From the NCBI GenBank assembly GCA_023897205.1, contig JAHWDD010000008.1, positions 62,001 through 126,000 on the forward strand: a DNA stretch of 64,000 nt, given 5' to 3'. Origin of the DNA: Exophiala sp. HKRS030. Its lineage: Eukaryota; Ascomycota; Eurotiomycetes; Chaetothyriales; Herpotrichiellaceae. A program made the position numbers and the translations under genes. Positions 1 to 10,560 of the stretch are shown here, piece after piece. Within the stretch, counting starts at the first letter, position 1. Every line of letters begins with the position of its first letter. The notes under the pieces were generated by a model. The model was not told the DNA's origin, made no database searches, and worked only from the letters and a program-made list of their open reading frames with translations.

Positions 1-1761
1 TTGCAGGGCGGGTTCCCCCCAGCTGAGAACCGGCCAGTCTCTCCCTTCAGCCAAGCTAGTCATCATTCTATTAGTGATGATAATCAAGAAAGAGTTGATC
101 GGCCTAGAGGGCCGAAAAGAGTTGATACTGGGGGAGACGCTACAATCTTGGAACGTGTATGGGGCACCTTATTTGATGAGCAAGGCCAGGCCACTCCTCG
201 CCTTGGACAGTTTCTTCGTGGAATCGCTGTTCATCTCGTCGAAGACTACGAGCCCAAAAACAGCTTGGTCGTTACCCCGACCAAGATGCAGAAGTACTAC
301 GAAGCGACCAAAATCTCCAACGAAACCTACCCCTGGAAAATCGTCTTCGATGACAGGACATCCTCCATTTCCCGAATGTTCAGGGAGATCGAAGCCGAAC
401 ACCATCTGGTTCAGGAGAAACTTGGCGAGAGACCAGACCTTCCTGGTCTGACACCACGAGGTTTCGAAACGTGGGCGACTTTGCTCCTCAAGGCACACCC
501 AGATCAGGAGTTTGAAAGATTGGCAAAGACGGCGCTGGATATGCCCATCAGCAACCCAGACGACAAAAAAGAGCGGTTTCCTAAGGAGATCTCCAGGCGC
601 CTTTTCCCTAGCCATCCCGACACCGAGATAGCCTACAAGCTTCAAAAATCTATGGCTACACACTGCAACGTCAACTACGCCTCTCAACAGGCCAGCACAG
701 CAAGTGTGACAGATCCCACTACAAGAGCCTCGCACCAGGGCCAAGCAGGTGATGATACACCAAAATCCAATCTGAAACCGGCCCCGGAAAACAAGGAACC
801 AATTCCAAGTGCACCTCAGCCCAGCCCAACCTTGTCTCAGACCAGTCAAGATCGCACTCCACGACAACCATACGTAAGCGACGCATCTGACAATGAGGAT
901 AACGCGGTAGAGAATTCTGAGGACATGCCTACTCCGCAACCCATTGAGCGAGAACGCAAGCCTTATGTCGCTGCACCGGGGGGCGGAAAGACCTACGAGA
1001 GTGTTCGAGGACCCGGTGATGCCACAGAGATCAAAGCACCGCCGGGCCTTCCGCCACAGGAGGTGAAAATAGGACGGTCGAACTCATTTCATACCGCGAA
1101 TCGTTACACTGACAACTCCAGATCGAGCGCGCCTGCAGTTTCCATTCACCAGAAGCCTCCGCCTCCACCTATGGATGCAGAAACACCTCGACATTACCGC
1201 TCTAATGGCACGTATCATCATCGGGAACAACCCAGGCCCGGTCGCAATCGTTCTCCTTCCATGGGTAAGGAAAGCGGATCTGCGTCATATGTACGAAAGC
1301 CTGACGCGGAATCAGCCTATGCCTCGTCACGTCACTCGTATAGTGCGAACGACCCATACGAAGATGCCAGACGTTACAAGGAGTATGAGGCGCAACGAGA
1401 ACGACTGGCCAACGACCGATACGATGCCGCCAGGATGGCAGCGTATGACCCGAGGGAGCGTGAAAGAGAGAGACCGAGGGATAACAGGCCACGCATGCAA
1501 TCTGTGTCTGCTCATGATGGACGTGCTCCACCACCATACTCAAGCTCGGTTCCCTTGGCTGATGAGGACTTCTATCGGGACCCGCGGCACGGAGGTAGTG
1601 CTTCATCGTACAACACTCCTGTGTCTATAAGTACTGGGTTTCAACCACCTCCGCCTCCCTCGGTGGTCAGAGATGCCAACTCGGTTCCAAGAGATGCCGC
1701 ATATGGGTCTTACCCGTCGTCGGCAGGCTATCCTCCCAGCAGCTATCGAGAACTTCGCTAG
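1..1761 (+). CDS. DUF7514 domain protein, 5'-truncated by window edge
   Basis: The reading frame is open from base 1 and has no ATG near the edge, so the true start lies upstream; the TAG stop is at 1759-1761. About 586 residues are visible. Residues 50-205 carry the fungal DUF7514 block, with hallmarks such as LFDEQG, PRLGQFLRGIA and KKERFPKEISRRLFP. The rest is a long disordered tail rich in Pro, Ser, Arg and Asp/Glu, with RERERERPR-type charged runs and poly-Pro patches. The family is confined to filamentous ascomycetes and has no assigned biochemical role that I know of; the basic, proline-rich tail suggests a scaffold or interaction protein, which is inference. No intron is evident. Family assignment is fairly sure, function unknown. 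Confidence 0.8.
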   Translation: MQGGFPPAENRPVSPFSQASHHSISDDNQERVDRPRGPKRVDTGGDATILERVWGTLFDEQGQATPRLGQFLRGIAVHLVEDYEPKNSLVVTPTKMQKYYEATKISNETYPWKIVFDDRTSSISRMFREIEAEHHLVQEKLGERPDLPGLTPRGFETWATLLLKAHPDQEFERLAKTALDMPISNPDDKKERFPKEISRRLFPSHPDTEIAYKLQKSMATHCNVNYASQQASTASVTDPTTRASHQGQAGDDTPKSNLKPAPENKEPIPSAPQPSPTLSQTSQDRTPRQPYVSDASDNEDNAVENSEDMPTPQPIERERKPYVAAPGGGKTYESVRGPGDATEIKAPPGLPPQEVKIGRSNSFHTANRYTDNSRSSAPAVSIHQKPPPPPMDAETPRHYRSNGTYHHREQPRPGRNRSPSMGKESGSASYVRKPDAESAYASSRHSYSANDPYEDARRYKEYEAQRERLANDRYDAARMAAYDPRERERERPRDNRPRMQSVSAHDGRAPPPYSSSVPLADEDFYRDPRHGGSASSYNTPVSISTGFQPPPPPSVVRDANSVPRDAAYGSYPSSAGYPPSSYRELR

Positions 1762-2352
1762 CTTACGAACAGCGAGATATCTTTCAAGCTGACTCGTTGG
1801 ATTTTGAGAAAACATGACCGACCTGTGACCGACACCAAGGAGAATGAATGACCTTTGAGATGATTTTTACATTGTTTGTTTTCCCCCAAAGAGATGAAAG
1901 GGGATGCAGGACCTAAACACCCGCGTTGTTTTCTTTTCGTCATGGCATTTTTCCTTTGTTGTGTGCGATATCCCATTTGCAAGCGATGACTGTCTTTTTT
2001 TGTTTTTTGTTTTCACTTAGGTTTCCATTGGAAGAAGAGCATGTGATGATGGATCTAGGGTGTATGTATCATTTGATGCTTTGATGAAAGCATTTCAGAT
2101 TGTAACATTTGTGTTGAATTCAAGTGTATGGCACGAAACTGGCGTGCGTGTACACATTTGCCAGCTTTTTTCTCTCTTTTTCTTTTTCTTGTGTGTGCGT
2201 GTGTTTTTGTGTTTTTCCTTTTCCTCAATTCCAAACGTGTCAAGGAAGAAATTGTATTACTAGGCACCATATGTATTTATGTATATGTACTTACGACACG
2301 AAATGCAAACAACACCAAAAAAAAGACCATGTTACACTACCAAAGGACTTTT
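1762..2352. other. 3' flank of the DUF7514 gene
   Basis: T-rich and A-rich stretches (for example 1996-2012 and 2160-2222) suit a 3' UTR and polyadenylation region. Short frames here are low-complexity and resemble no protein. The stretch ends at the left end of a MITE. Confidence 0.5.
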
Positions 2353-2591
2353 GGCGATAGGGATTACGCACACCCACCTCTGCATTACGCACAAGGCTAC
2401 CTGAATACTTAGTCGTTATTACTGGCCTTGTCACTGTCTCAATGCTCGTCATTAAACTATTCTTAAGAATATCTCTTATCATTTAACTCATATTGATACC
2501 AAGGAATGACAATTGGGGAGTATTCCTGTGCTAACTACTATGGATAGCCTTGTGTATTATCCACAGGTGGGTGTGCGTAATACCTATCGCC
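2353..2591. mobile_element. MITE, copy 1 (about 239 bp)
   Basis: The left end reads GGCGATAGGGATTACGCACA and the reverse complement of the right end reads GGCGATAGGTATTACGCACA, so the terminal inverted repeats match at 19 of 20 bases and continue into a CCCACCT block. TTTT flanks both sides and may be the target duplication. The interior is A/T-rich and non-coding. Too short to encode a transposase, it is a non-autonomous element. A diverged copy lies at 12743-13087 and a scrap at 37991-38011. Confidence 0.85.
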
Positions 2592-3156
2592 TTTTCTTCC
2601 TATAATAGTGTAAGCTCAAGATGGTTAAAGCTTCAACGAGCTTGTCGTTATCCAGTTCCTGATCTCGCACCATCTCCACCAGGTCAAACCCCAGAATCCT
2701 CGTGATGCATGACATTTCACGGTGGAGTTGATCATCTCAGCAAAAACAGGGATGCCATGGACGGCTGGCGATTGGACGATGGCGACGGCAATGATGGTGG
2801 TCGATGCTCATCGCAGCCACTCGGTTCCGCACATGCCGCCGCGCATTCTTTTCCACCTCAACACAGTCAATCAAATCACAGGAAACGAGCCCAGGACTTT
2901 CTGGGAATTCTTTGAGCCTGAAGAACCGTGTCGACATTTTCTCTTCACCATGCCCAGGACTATGACTGACATTTCCCAACTACATTCACGACGACTTCTT
3001 CACTTCTCCGACCAGCGGCATTCAAGCTGAACCACGATGCCCATTTCCCCTTCGAGATCCTCCAGACGTTTCAATCTGGCTGCGCTATAACAGCAACTCG
3101 ATACCAGTACATCATGCCTGCCGAATCTCTGTGACAAGAAGTCCGGTCACCCCACT
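2592..3156. other. Upstream region of the K+ channel gene
   Basis: This non-coding stretch between the MITE and the channel start contains a short open frame on the plus strand (about 2722-3030) without recognisable protein character. It is most likely promoter and 5' UTR of the downstream gene. Confidence 0.4.
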
Positions 3157-5895
3157 ATGGGCTACGACCATGCCCAACAGAAGGAGTTGCATCCTCCAGA
3201 CACCGGCTCCAACTCCAGTTCGGCCGGGACGGCGAGCGCAAGTGACAGCGCCTTGCATAAGGAGGGCGATGGGCCAAGAGAGAGCAATCAGTCTATAGTC
3301 ACAGAGGGCGACAGTGAGGGCCGAGAAGAAGAAGAGCGTAAACGTTCACACAGAAAACATCATCATGAAGTACCCAAGTTGAGGTTCCGGGCGGCTGATG
3401 ATGACCTGCCCACGGACTGGTGGTTTGCGTCGACTGCCATACCTCTGCTGGCTGCTACTTTTGCTCCCATGGCAAACATGATTTCCATCGAAGCCTTGGT
3501 CGTCCCTTGGAGGAACAATGTCGTCGACCCAGACAATCCTGTACTATATCAAGCCACTTCGGTCGGGTACCCGGATCCGTCATGGTGTATTGCTCTCAAC
3601 ATTGCCTCTCTTGTCTGCGGGTTTGTGGGAAATTTTTTCTTGCTGCTGAATTTTACAAAACGCGTTCGTTATATTGTTGCTCTTCCGGCGACCATCGTTT
3701 TCTTTTACATCGCCGCCGGTATTTTGACCGGCATTACCGTTTCCATGTACCTTCATTGTCCACCGGGGCATAACCAAGTCTACTCGCAGGGATTTTGGAA
3801 CGCCGTTCTTGCTGCTTGCCTCTACATGTTCAATTCAATGATCCTGATGGTCAACATGGCGGGCTATTTTCTGGGTCACTACCCTCAACACTTTACCTTG
3901 ACCGACGAACAGCGTAACCTGATCCTTCAGACCATGATGTTCTTCATCTGGCTCGCAGGTGGAGGGGGCGTCTTCGCGAGGATCGAAGGCTGGGATTATC
4001 CAGACGCAGTATATTTTTGCGACGTCACCATCCTGACCGTTGGCTTTGGAGATTTCTATCCCACGAACGATCTCGCGCGAGGCCTCGTCTTTCCTTTCTC
4101 GGTGGGTGGCATCATCATTTTGGGTCTCATGGTCAGCTCCATCCACAAGTTCGCCGGGGAACTCAGCACCCTCAACGTGCTCCGCAAACATGTCGAGAAT
4201 AGACGCATCAACACTCTGTCCAGGGTCGTCACTGTCGAGGACAACGCAGACGAGGACTCCCGACGACAGGACCTTGAGAAGGAGGTTGAGAAGGACTTGA
4301 ACCAGGGTCGAAAGATATCGATCTCTGCCCCAATACCTGATCCTCGGATTGAGAGGGACCTGGATCGTGAGGCGCATGGTGGTATAGAAACGAGTTCAAC
4401 GTCTCGAGACAATGACCAAGACCAACAGACTACTGGGCGGCAAATTGAGTTCGAGGATCCGAAGGTTGAGAATCTCAGGCAAGCCGATGGAAGTGAACCT
4501 CACCCTCGGCAATTTTTGAATCACGACTTTCACAGAGGTCCCATTCATGCTACGTTGAGACTGCTGGCCAAGCCGGTCTACGGACTGGCAAGAGCAAGGA
4601 GCAGGAACCATAAAGTCCTCCTCATGAGGGAGGAGAAGGATAAATTTAACGCCATGCGTGCTATCCAGGAAGACGCGAAGAAGTTCAAGAAGTGGTTTGC
4701 CCTTTTTGTGTCAATGATTGCCTTTGGCACCCTTTGGTGCATGGGCGCAGTTGTCTTCTGGCAGGCAGAGAAACGTACTCAAGGCTTGAGTTATTTCGAA
4801 GCCCTTTATTTCTGCTATGTGAGCTTGCTCACCATCGGCTATGGCGATCTTAGTCCCAAGAGCAACGCCGGCAAACCCTTCTTCGTGGTATGGTCGTTGA
4901 TTGCAGTACCGACTATGACGATCCTGGTCTCTGATATGGGCGATACGGTTATCTCCAGCTTCAAGCGAGGTACTTTCATTCTTGGCGACATGACTGTTTT
5001 GCCAAAGAAGGGTCTCTGGCACGATCTGCTCAAAGCGAATCCCTGGCTGTACAATTGGATGAACAAACGTGTGGAGAAGCATCGACGAAAGAAAGGTCTG
5101 CCACTTTGGCCAGCTGGACAGAATCTTTCACCGGCCGCGAGCATCGAGGAGCTTGCCACTGAAGATCTCACCGAGGCGGATTTGACTCAGCGCTTAGCAT
5201 GGGCAATTCGTAGGGCCGCAGATGATCTGCAGCACGCACCACACAAGCGCTACAGCTATGAGGAGTGGGCCGAATTCACTCGGCTTATTCGCTTCACCAG
5301 GAACGGTCTCGAGCAGCTACAGTGCGACGAAGAGACCGATGGCGTGGTGGATTGGGACTGGCTCGAAGAAAGCAGTCCCATGCTGAGTGGTCAGACCGAG
5401 TCCGAATGGATCCTTGATAGATTGTGCGAAAGTCTCCTCCGCCTGCTGAAGAAAAATATGATGGGCTTTGACACGGCGCTGGGCCCTTCTGCAACGAACA
5501 TTTCCACCTACTCACTCTCACGACAGGCTACGAGGGAAGAATCGGCAGATGCAGCAAACGTCAGACAAGACAAGGGCAAAGTTGCAGAGCCCACGATTCC
5601 AAACGAGCGACAAGAGCGCCAACGACGCGCTTCTGGCGCCGATGCTGTCTTGGCCTTCTTCACTGGCGAGCGTCAAGGCGAAGGCAAACATGAGACGGAT
5701 GTGCCACAATGGAGCTCACGCGCCAAAACCAAAGCAAAAGAACTGCGTGGTAGCGATTCGCGCAAGAAGCGACGTGGCCCCTTCAGCAGACTCGAAGCGC
5801 GAGTGACTGGCACTGTCGGTGGTGGCCGTGGTGGCGCTGGTATGCGCACGCTCAAGATGAGGCATATGAGTAACAATGCCAGGTCAGCGGAATGA
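3157..5895 (+). CDS. TOK1: Two-pore-domain outward-rectifier K+ channel (TOK type)
   Basis: An intronless 912-residue membrane protein. Two selectivity filters are visible: TVGFGD at about residues 294-299 and TIGYGD at about 559-564, each followed by a helix. Four or more hydrophobic segments precede the first pore and further ones surround the second, fitting the fungal TOK plan of eight membrane helices with two P-loops in one chain. The approximately 85-residue N-terminus is charged and polar. A long cytosolic segment rich in Asp, Glu and Arg lies between the pores (about 340-500), and a basic tail rich in Lys and Arg ends the protein. TOK channels release K+ across the plasma membrane on depolarisation. 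The assignment rests on the two filters and topology; gating properties cannot be read. The protein is longer than the yeast channel because of the inter-pore loop and the tail. Confidence 0.9.
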   Translation: MGYDHAQQKELHPPDTGSNSSSAGTASASDSALHKEGDGPRESNQSIVTEGDSEGREEEERKRSHRKHHHEVPKLRFRAADDDLPTDWWFASTAIPLLAATFAPMANMISIEALVVPWRNNVVDPDNPVLYQATSVGYPDPSWCIALNIASLVCGFVGNFFLLLNFTKRVRYIVALPATIVFFYIAAGILTGITVSMYLHCPPGHNQVYSQGFWNAVLAACLYMFNSMILMVNMAGYFLGHYPQHFTLTDEQRNLILQTMMFFIWLAGGGGVFARIEGWDYPDAVYFCDVTILTVGFGDFYPTNDLARGLVFPFSVGGIIILGLMVSSIHKFAGELSTLNVLRKHVENRRINTLSRVVTVEDNADEDSRRQDLEKEVEKDLNQGRKISISAPIPDPRIERDLDREAHGGIETSSTSRDNDQDQQTTGRQIEFEDPKVENLRQADGSEPHPRQFLNHDFHRGPIHATLRLLAKPVYGLARARSRNHKVLLMREEKDKFNAMRAIQEDAKKFKKWFALFVSMIAFGTLWCMGAVVFWQAEKRTQGLSYFEALYFCYVSLLTIGYGDLSPKSNAGKPFFVVWSLIAVPTMTILVSDMGDTVISSFKRGTFILGDMTVLPKKGLWHDLLKANPWLYNWMNKRVEKHRRKKGLPLWPAGQNLSPAASIEELATEDLTEADLTQRLAWAIRRAADDLQHAPHKRYSYEEWAEFTRLIRFTRNGLEQLQCDEETDGVVDWDWLEESSPMLSGQTESEWILDRLCESLLRLLKKNMMGFDTALGPSATNISTYSLSRQATREESADAANVRQDKGKVAEPTIPNERQERQRRASGADAVLAFFTGERQGEGKHETDVPQWSSRAKTKAKELRGSDSRKKRRGPFSRLEARVTGTVGGGRGGAGMRTLKMRHMSNNARSAE

Positions 5896-6620
5896 ACTTG
5901 AGATTCTTGCAACAATGTATCCTGTACTATCATATCTACTGGTTCGGAGGTGTAGATTTAATCTGGTTGATTTGAGGCTTGTTTGAGACCCTGTACGTTT
6001 ATGGAAGAGATTTAGATGACAGACCAGAATCTGTCAGCATGGCGTATGTACCTCGCTGGGAATTCATTCGGTTTGATCTGGTTTTACGAAATGTCTTTTG
6101 CAAGTGACCAGCAACGGGGGATATCAGAAGAGGCTCTGAATATCTAGTCAGGCTGAAAACAATATTCCAACTCTTATTCGCCAAGCACCGCACACAACTT
6201 CACCTACCTTCTACGCCTTGCCATCTCATGCCAGAGCAAGGTAAACGAATAGCATATGGTGTTCTAGGCCCTGGACTGTGGATAGAACAGCTGAGTTGGA
6301 TGTCTTTCAGCTGGTCACCTCCCCACATGCAAGCGAAGCCACACCGACTCGACACGAGCATATACCTGGCACAGCCTGATCATGCCTACACATGATTTGC
6401 TGCCGCGAGATATGACCTGAAAGGCTCGTATTGCTGTAAGCAGCAACAAGTCAGACCAAGGGAACTGTGACGGAGCCATGGCTGGCGTTGCAGATGCAGG
6501 TGTCACAACATCGTGCCTTCTCCCCATCGTCGAAGTCATATAAACTCGGTGCGTCTCTGCTGTGGCCTCGGACCTCTTCTCTTCTACCAAAATACAAAAG
6601 ACACCCAAGGTAAATCCTTG
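5896..6620. other. Intergenic region between channel and GH13 gene
   Basis: Only short frames without protein character are present. A GTAAAT donor-like sequence at 6610-6615, just before the preferred GH13 start, leaves open an upstream untranslated exon. Confidence 0.4.
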
Positions 6621-8489
6621 ATGCTCGACAAGATGCCACCTCCCAAGAGCCTTGCAGACCCCGAAGTACAGTCAGTGTTCGCCAGTGCACCTCCGAAGCA
6701 TACATTCCATCCTTCCCCAGGTGGATGGGACGACCAAGTCCTCTACTTTCTGCTCCCAGATCGGTTCTCCAATGATCTAGAGACGGGCTACAAGGACCAT
6801 ACTGGTGCCACTGTCTCGAATGGATCGACGCCGAAGTACGAGCGAGGAGACTATGAAGATGCTATCCGTACCGACACTGACGCCGCAAAGTGGAGGACCT
6901 CAGGGACGATCTTCAATGGTGGCACATTGAAAGGTCTAAAGACCAAGCTGGGATATCTCAAGCGTCTTGGTGTGACTGCTCTTTGGATTGGTCCTATATG
7001 GAAGCAGGTCGCGAAGCTAGAAACCTATCATGGCTACGGTGTGCAAAACTTCCTGGATGTTGACCCAAGATTCGGAACTCGTGAAGAGTTGATTGACCTG
7101 GTGAAGGCAGCACACGAGCAGGGTATCTATGTTATTCTTGACATTATCCTCAACCACAGCGGCAATGTTTTTGAATATGTTGCCGACAATCCGCATTACA
7201 ATGGTGATACATTCGACGTCAAGGGGTTCTACGACAAGAACAGAACTCCGGACATTCCACTCGCCAGAATCGACCCAAGTAGGTATATCGATGATTTCCC
7301 TAACGCCGCAATCTGGCCCGCCGAACTGCAAGACAAGGCGAACTTTACCAGAAAGGGACAAATCAATGGTGACGGTTGGGATAGGTCTCCTGAATACCTG
7401 GACGGTGACTTCTTCGATCTCAAGGACATCGCACTTGGATCCTCAAATCCGGACAATTTCTTCGCAACGAACGCACTGAAAGCCCTGTGCCAGTGCTACA
7501 AGTACTGGATCGCCTACGCAGATATCGATGGGTATCGTATTGATACAGTCAAGCACATGGGTGACGGACCAACAAGATATTTTGCCAGTGTCATCCACGA
7601 GTATGCACAATCCCTAGGAAAGGACAGATTTCTTCTCATGGGGGAGATCACCGGATCCCGTGCGTTCGAGACAGTGGAGGCCACCGGCCTAGATGCTGCC
7701 CTTGGAATTGGGAATGTCCAGGAGAAGCTTTGGCGTGTACCCAAAGGTCAAGCTAATCCAGATGAATACTTTGATCTGTTCCGGAACGCCCTCTACCTCA
7801 ACAAGGGTAGCCATACCTGGTTTCGAGATAAGGTTGTCACGATGATCGATGACCACGACCAGGTCTGGCGCGGGGGTTACAAGGGCCGCTTCTGTTCTGA
7901 AGGCAACGGTGCCGACCTGGTTGTTGCGGCTGTTGCACTCAATCTGTTTACTCTCGGCATTCCGTGCATATATTACGGAACCGAGCAGGCTTTTGACGGT
8001 CAAGGTGGCAGCGACGAGTATATCCGGGAAGCAATGTTTGGAGGGAAATTTGGAGCTTTCCGCAACAAAAACCACCATTTCTTTGACGAGGCCAGCACCA
8101 CCTGGATTGATGTCGCAAGGCTTGCCCAAGTTCGGAAGCAGGAAATGACTGTCCGCCGAGGCCGACAGTATCTTCGAGAGATTGCTGGTGATGGCGTACA
8201 CTTTGGGTATCCCAGTATCATTGGTGGCTCGCGAATGCGGTCTATCATTGCCTGGTCACGATTATTCGCCAACGAGGAAGTTCTGATCGCCATCAACAGC
8301 GATCCAGGCAACCAGTTGTCCGTCTGGGTCACCGTAGACCGCGAGATTCATCCCGAAGGAAATAAGTTGAGTTTATTGTTAAAGACGGGAACCGGGCAGG
8401 TTTCTCCTTCTCTCGCAGTACAGTCGGTCAATGGCAGATCTGTCGTTCAGGTGACAGTGGGTCCCGGAGGTGTCGTGGTTTACAAATAA
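6621..8489 (+). CDS. Alpha-amylase family glycoside hydrolase (GH13)
   Basis: I place the start at ATG 6621 (622 residues; second ATG at 6633). The frame also opens at 6513, but the extra residues look untranslated. The (beta/alpha)8 barrel motifs occur in order: DIILNH at 174-179, DGYRIDTVKH at 303-312 with nucleophile Asp308, LMGE with acid/base Glu342, and IDDHDQ at 409-414 with Asp413. The usual FxxNHD of the fourth region is here IDDHD. There is no signal peptide and no starch-binding module, so the enzyme is probably intracellular and may act on glycogen or maltodextrins; the substrate is inferred only. An intronless, leaderless GH13 of this style resembles bacterial family members more than secreted fungal amylases, so old horizontal transfer is possible but unproven. 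Confidence 0.85.
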   Translation: MLDKMPPPKSLADPEVQSVFASAPPKHTFHPSPGGWDDQVLYFLLPDRFSNDLETGYKDHTGATVSNGSTPKYERGDYEDAIRTDTDAAKWRTSGTIFNGGTLKGLKTKLGYLKRLGVTALWIGPIWKQVAKLETYHGYGVQNFLDVDPRFGTREELIDLVKAAHEQGIYVILDIILNHSGNVFEYVADNPHYNGDTFDVKGFYDKNRTPDIPLARIDPSRYIDDFPNAAIWPAELQDKANFTRKGQINGDGWDRSPEYLDGDFFDLKDIALGSSNPDNFFATNALKALCQCYKYWIAYADIDGYRIDTVKHMGDGPTRYFASVIHEYAQSLGKDRFLLMGEITGSRAFETVEATGLDAALGIGNVQEKLWRVPKGQANPDEYFDLFRNALYLNKGSHTWFRDKVVTMIDDHDQVWRGGYKGRFCSEGNGADLVVAAVALNLFTLGIPCIYYGTEQAFDGQGGSDEYIREAMFGGKFGAFRNKNHHFFDEASTTWIDVARLAQVRKQEMTVRRGRQYLREIAGDGVHFGYPSIIGGSRMRSIIAWSRLFANEEVLIAINSDPGNQLSVWVTVDREIHPEGNKLSLLLKTGTGQVSPSLAVQSVNGRSVVQVTVGPGGVVVYK

Positions 8490-8701
8490 ACCAAGTAATA
8501 CTTGCGGAAAGCAGGAGACATGAACAAGCAAGGCAAGGATAGGATATGGCTAGTGTATGCCTCAAAAGTATCAATTGTGAGGGGGGACGAAGTAGCTTTG
8601 ATCCCGTAATTGTTCACTTCTTTGCACGAATCGGAATCGTAGTCAAATTAAAGATTTCTTTTATGGTAATGTCACATTTAATGTTCATGAGGGCGCTACT
8701 A

Positions 8702-10560
8702 TCAAATGGTCTTGGGCTCGTCAACAACCATGGGTTTAATATCATTTGTCGGTCCGTCCTCGACGACGTCGGCCGGCGGCGGCTTCTCGCAGTGCGTAGA
8801 AGACACGGCAAGCCCCTCTTCCGTTTCCGGCGGCCCGGCGTCACTCGGCACGGGCGGACCGGTGAAGGTCTTTCTTGCACTCACAAAGTACCAGGTGACG
8901 GCGACGCCCGAGAAGCCGGCGAAGACGACGGAGGCGTAGTTCATGCTGGTCGGGGTGACGGGGATGGCGACTGGCATGCAAAACAGGATGACGGCCAAAG
9001 CGATCCAGCAGAGGGTGGCGACGTTGACGAAGAAGCCGAAACGGTGGCCGAGGCTGAACCTCGCGTGTCGGGTGGCCCGGCGGCCTCTCACGACGTTGAC
9101 CAGGATGGGGATCCCGTAGCTCGTGCTCAGGCAGATGGTGGCGACCCCGGTGAAGGCGTTGAAGGCGGCGGTGGATCCGAAGTAGATGAGACCGAGGAGG
9201 CAGTCGACGACGGTGGACAAGAACAGAGCCCAGAGGGGTATGTCGAACCGTCGGTCGACCCGGGACCAGATTCGGGAACCCGGGATGGCCCCGTCGCGGG
9301 CGAAGGCGTAGGTGCAACGAGAGGCGGCCGTCAGGGCTCCCGTCCCCGCGAAGAAGAGAATGCCCAGGATCAAAAACAACAGACCGAACCCGCCGGCGGC
9401 GGAACCGGTGACGGTCTTGAACAGCAGGCCGATGGGTTGACCGTTGGCGACGTTCAGGAGGATCGAAACGTCGGGGAGCACGAAGAGGATGGGGATCAGG
9501 TAGATGACCCCGGTGACGCCGGCGGCCGCGACCGACAGGACCATGGCCTTGGGGACCTCCCGCTCGGGCCGCTGCACCTCCTCGCACATGGCCGCCACCA
9601 TGCCGTAACCCGTGAGGGTGTATGCCGCTTGGAGGAGTCCGACGAAAAACGCCCACCCGCTGGGCCAACCGCTGGCCGACGCGTCAAAGTGGGAAAACAC
9701 AAAGGCGCCGCTTCGGCGGTGGTCGGCCATGGACAGCAAAGTCACGAGGATGATGACGACCGAGGCCGAGGTCCAATAGATACAGATCTTGTTGATCAGG
9801 TCGAGGTAGCGAGCCGCAAAGACGTTGACCAGCATGCACGTCAACATGACGGCCCAGAACATCAGCACGGTCTGGTAGGCGTTGGGCACGAAACCCTCGT
9901 CCCAGAGAGTGATGGCCGAGAGGACGAGTTGACCCCCGCTGAAGTTGATGGACAGGGTCACGGTCCAGTTGCCGATGAGGGTCAGCCAGCCGTCGATGTA
10001 GGACACCATGGGGGCCCATTTCTTGGTGCTGAGCATGGCGGACCAGTAATAAACTCCGCCCTGAACTTGCCATTAGTGGTTTTTTTTTCTTTCTTTTCGG
10101 CTTGGGTACTCCGTGATACAACGAGTCATGTACTGTCACATACGAGGATGAAGCAGAAAAACAACCGCAAAGGTCGAAAGCGATGATAATATAGAGGAAA
10201 GAGGAAAAAACTTACCGCGGTAGGATATACAGAACATATCTCGGCCAGGGACGAGGCTATGGCCAGAGATATCAACGACACAAACAACCACCCGTACAAG
10301 ACGGTCACCGACTGACCGTCGGTCAGGGTGATGTACAGGGTCGTGCTCAGACCAAAGGGTACGGCCATGATGGCGAACGAGAGGCCCAGGATGGACATCA
10401 TGCTCAGGTTCCTCGGTAGTTCGCTGACGTAGCCCAGTTTTGCGAGAGCGGCTTCGCTCTCTGCGTTCTGGTGGATGGAGCTTCGACGTCTCTCGGGCTG
10501 GATCACGCCCGAACCTCGCCGGGAGCCACCACCACCGGAGTGACGAGGGGTCGACGACAT
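8702..10560 (-). CDS. GABA/amino-acid permease (APC superfamily)
   Basis: Two exons: 10560-10216 and 10060-8702, joined in phase 0 across a 155-bp intron (donor GTAAGT, acceptor TTCAG, ACTAAT branch site about 20 bases before the acceptor). The product is 567 residues. The join restores the family motif SVYPTAGGVYYW, characteristic of fungal GABA and choline permeases (UGA4/HNM1 group). About twelve hydrophobic segments follow a polar, Ser/Arg-rich N-terminus with sites plausible for phosphorylation-controlled trafficking. The role is proton-coupled uptake of amino acids or GABA-like amines at the plasma membrane or vacuole; the exact substrate cannot be read. The gene is GC-rich, which produces a long antisense open frame. 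Its 3' end faces the GH13 gene convergently, about 210 bp away. Confidence 0.87.

Noticed and set aside
8546..10186. 546-residue open frame on the plus strand
   Set aside because: It lies antisense to the permease exons, its composition is dominated by Gly, Asp, Glu and Val, and it has no domain; it is a by-product of GC-rich third positions in the permease.
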